This document shows positions 62,042 through 64,000 of a stretch of 64,000 nucleotides of DNA, one piece after another; positions within the stretch are counted from its first letter, which is position 1, and each line of letters opens with the position of its first letter. The DNA lies in contig JACEUU010000003.1 of assembly GCA_024998755.1 (NCBI GenBank), forward strand, positions 992,001-1,056,000. The letters are read 5' to 3'. Source of the DNA: Vampirovibrio sp. (lineage in GTDB: Bacteria; Cyanobacteriota; Vampirovibrionia; Vampirovibrionales; JAJTHC01). A program made the translations under genes and the position numbers. The notes under the pieces are model-generated. The model made no database searches and was not told where the DNA came from. It worked only from the letters and a program-made list of their open reading frames with translations.

Positions 62042-63832
62042 ATGATAAATACGGCTTTTTCTGCAACGCTAAAATTCAACCAACCCAATCAATTAACAGT
62101 ATTGAACCCTCCAAATCGGTCAGGCTTTAAAGTAGCTCAAGCAGGCATCATCGAACAGGATTCAACAGACGAATTCAACAAGAAAGCCAATGTACCGACT
62201 GTCAAACTAGAACAAAATGGCTTTCTTAGAACAGAAATTGTATTAAATGATAAAGAGAAAAGAATCGAAGCGGGGTACATTACGGGTACTTTACCCAAAT
62301 GGATAGAACTCAACGCTATTTCAGGGAAAGATGGTCCGTTTATACAACTGCTGATACGCAAAGACGCAACAGAGCCATTAAAACCCTTAGCGGGTAAAAG
62401 CTTAATTATTCCTGCTGGGGGTAGTGTGAAGCTAGGTAGTACATTTGAAGCCACGCTTTATAAAAAGCATGAAAATCAACCAGCTGATTTTTCAGTCAAA
62501 GATTATGAACCTTTACAGGGGTATTGCCAAATAACTGACCCAGACCCTTATCAAGCAAAAACCAATGAAGAAGATGAAAACACCCTTACTTTTTGGGCAA
62601 ATTTACCCATCGGCGGGGCGGGGTCTCGGTTATTTCCTTTATCCTCGCCTGATGAAGTTATGGCAAAGTTAGAAAAAGGTAAGGAACGCTATGCGTTACC
62701 TGCTGGTGGTAAACCTGCAGGTTGGTTACCCTGTGATGGTAAAAGTATGGTGGGTAGAGCCTTATATTATTTGGCATTAGCAGGGGTTACCACTGTTTTC
62801 GCACCCATAGTAACCAGTAGTGCCCCAGAATCCATCAAACAAGCCTTGAAAAATGCAAAAGAAACGATTAAAGATAAGTTAAAAGTAGAGTTAGAGATTG
62901 AGCAGATTAAGGAAGAACGTCTCGGCGGGCAATCCTCCTATCTGCCTGATTTGTGGAAAGACGAATTAAGTGAGTTAAAAGAAGAAAAACTTAAAAAAAC
63001 TTATATTATCAATGAATTTCCTGATGCCACTTACTTCCCGTATCCGCCTTATCAGGAAATGATGGAAAAAGTTCAAGAAGCCTATAACAACAAAACCCCT
63101 TTAGATGGGTTGGTTTTAGTGAAACCAGTCGAAAATGTGGAAGAACTCGTCAAAAAATATGGGGAAACGACCTACAATAAAACCACAAGCGAACTATTGG
63201 GTATGCACGAAAAGCCTCAATCAGTAGCACAAGCCAAAATTTTTGCTACGGAAGATATGGAACGCTATAACCAAAAACACACGGATCATCCTATGAAAGA
63301 AGCAGACGAAGGGGTTGGGTTTCGGTTAGGCACCGAAATTTACGGTAGCGAACTATTGAAAGTGGCTTGTAAAGAACAAAAAGATGGGTATGAACTACTG
63401 GCTGATAGATATGAAAATGGTAACGTCAAATTAGTCAAGAATAAGCCCATTTACAGTATGTACAACGTTTTTCATGCCGTGGGTGAAGGGACTGTTGTAA
63501 AGAAGAAAAATAAGCCAAAGTCGCTTAACGTTCAAGTTATGGAATTACCTGAGACTTATCAGTGGGCTGATATGGGTAATTATTTTGGTTACCTGAATAC
63601 GGTTCGACAATTGACCTATTGCAAGCATGGGGACGTATTAAGATCCGAACCGCGAGGTGTACCTTACCCCATTGGTGGTACTCTAAAAATAGATGAAGCA
63701 ACAGGGAAAATAGACCGTGAAGCCCTTTATGGCGAAGGGGTTATTAACCTTTTTGACCAGTTAAAGCTACAAACAGTAGGGGCTGTAGCACTGGTTGACC
63801 CCAGCCACCCCGACAGATTAAACGAAAAGTAG
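62042..63832 (+). CDS. Sugar-nucleotidyltransferase-like protein with N-terminal extension
   Basis: 596 residues from ATG 62042 (AAAAGGAC upstream). The frame reads back through the MITE to 61832, so earlier starts are artefacts of the insertion. About 185 residues of unknown sequence precede G-G-A-G-S-R-L-F-P-L (about 191), which matches the G-G-x-G-[S/T]-R-L-x-P-L signature of NDP-sugar pyrophosphorylases; K-P-A-G-W-L-P-C-D-G-K-S-M-V-G-R-A-L and L-A-L-A-G-V follow. Near the end Q-W-A-D-M-G-N-Y-F-G-Y-L resembles the family's W-x-D-x-G-T-x-x-x-Y. An insert of helical, Lys/Glu-rich sequence lies between. Substrate unknown. Confidence 0.65.
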   Translation: MINTAFSATLKFNQPNQLTVLNPPNRSGFKVAQAGIIEQDSTDEFNKKANVPTVKLEQNGFLRTEIVLNDKEKRIEAGYITGTLPKWIELNAISGKDGPFIQLLIRKDATEPLKPLAGKSLIIPAGGSVKLGSTFEATLYKKHENQPADFSVKDYEPLQGYCQITDPDPYQAKTNEEDENTLTFWANLPIGGAGSRLFPLSSPDEVMAKLEKGKERYALPAGGKPAGWLPCDGKSMVGRALYYLALAGVTTVFAPIVTSSAPESIKQALKNAKETIKDKLKVELEIEQIKEERLGGQSSYLPDLWKDELSELKEEKLKKTYIINEFPDATYFPYPPYQEMMEKVQEAYNNKTPLDGLVLVKPVENVEELVKKYGETTYNKTTSELLGMHEKPQSVAQAKIFATEDMERYNQKHTDHPMKEADEGVGFRLGTEIYGSELLKVACKEQKDGYELLADRYENGNVKLVKNKPIYSMYNVFHAVGEGTVVKKKNKPKSLNVQVMELPETYQWADMGNYFGYLNTVRQLTYCKHGDVLRSEPRGVPYPIGGTLKIDEATGKIDREALYGEGVINLFDQLKLQTVGAVALVDPSHPDRLNEK

Positions 63833-63834
63833 AG

Positions 63835-63999
63835 CTACGCCTCCTCCGAATCCGTATTTTTTTTAAGCGTGGCAAACGCTTCTAACGCTTTTTTCCTACC
63901 TTCGGCATGGTCTACAATGGGGGCGGGGTAATTTTCACCCAAAATAACGCCATCCATCCTCAGTAGGGCTGGCTTTTGCTCCCACGGGCTATGAATATT
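63835..63999 (-). CDS. phr: Deoxyribodipyrimidine photolyase, C-terminal end (partial)
   Basis: Minus-strand frame open from the window edge to TAG at 63835-63837. It encodes I-H-S-P-W-E, G-V-I-L-G-E-N-Y-P-A-P-I-V-D-H and a Lys/Ala/Glu-rich end. This is the typical last part of a class I CPD photolyase/cryptochrome (the FAD-binding domain's final helix region). Most of the gene lies beyond the window. It is convergent with the 62042 gene, 2 bases away. Confidence 0.8.
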   Translation of the reverse strand, partial: NIHSPWEQKPALLRMDGVILGENYPAPIVDHAEGRKKALEAFATLKKNTDSEEA

Positions 64000-64000
64000 T

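Noticed and set aside
61756..62088. 110-codon minus-strand frame near 61.8-62.1 kb
   Set aside because: It runs through the MITE and the start of the 62042 gene and has no coding features.

Overview
This window is a 64 kb piece of a bacterial chromosome of moderately AT-rich composition. It carries ordinary housekeeping genes (tig-clpP-clpX, mreB, flhA, glmS, rsmG, pyrE, gpmI, one tRNA-Gly) scattered among many lineage-specific proteins and a dense load of small mobile elements. A lone flhA, glycogen metabolism, TTG/GTG starts set by good Shine-Dalgarno sites, and many secreted proteins without recognisable relatives would fit a non-photosynthetic relative of cyanobacteria (Vampirovibrionia/Melainabacteria). 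That placement is inference from general appearance; no rRNA is present to test it.

Layout. 1-4.1 kb: a small exported protein, an exported ankyrin-repeat protein and the glycogen debranching enzyme GlgX. 4.1-9.9 kb: an accessory cluster of five minus-strand genes sharing a short D-S-F-T-P ... R-S-G motif near the N-terminus (three are lipoprotein-like), a broken relict of one of them, and a divergent plus-strand gene. 10-16.8 kb: flhA, tRNA-Gly(GCC), then tig, clpP, clpX. 16.9-19.3 kb: a decayed IS5-type element, a MITE, trmL and mreB. 19.7-25.6 kb: a pentapeptide-repeat membrane protein and a fused helicase-nuclease of the AddA/RecB type. 25.6-30.7 kb: a TerB_N-like protein, a small ORF, glmS and a DUF1828/DUF1829 gene cut by an insertion sequence. 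30.7-36.9 kb: an island of nested IS5, IS630, IS1 and IS110 elements with a MITE. 37.2-39.4 kb: malQ, followed by a third IS5 copy. 40.6-44.9 kb: two lineage-specific genes with a long repeat at their 3' sides, the second a P-loop ATPase with probable TPRs. 45-47.2 kb: rsmG, pyrE and a zinc-ribbon protein. 47.4-55.9 kb: a long GlgA-type glycogen synthase and two overlapping genes for large membrane-anchored unknown proteins. 56.3-64 kb: a TPR protein, a thiolase-like protein lacking two catalytic residues, small proteins, gpmI, a nucleotidyltransferase-like protein, and the C-terminal end of a DNA photolyase.

Function. GlgX, MalQ and the GlgA-like synthase make a dispersed alpha-glucan pathway. 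The sugar-nucleotidyltransferase-like protein at 62 kb could supply the activated sugar, but that is a guess. tig-clpP-clpX is the classic protein folding and degradation block.

The most original material is the DSFTP/RSG gene cluster with its covarying leader hairpins, the overlapping 610- and 1298-residue proteins, and an IS110 element whose exact insertion site can be read because an empty copy of its target repeat lies elsewhere in the window.
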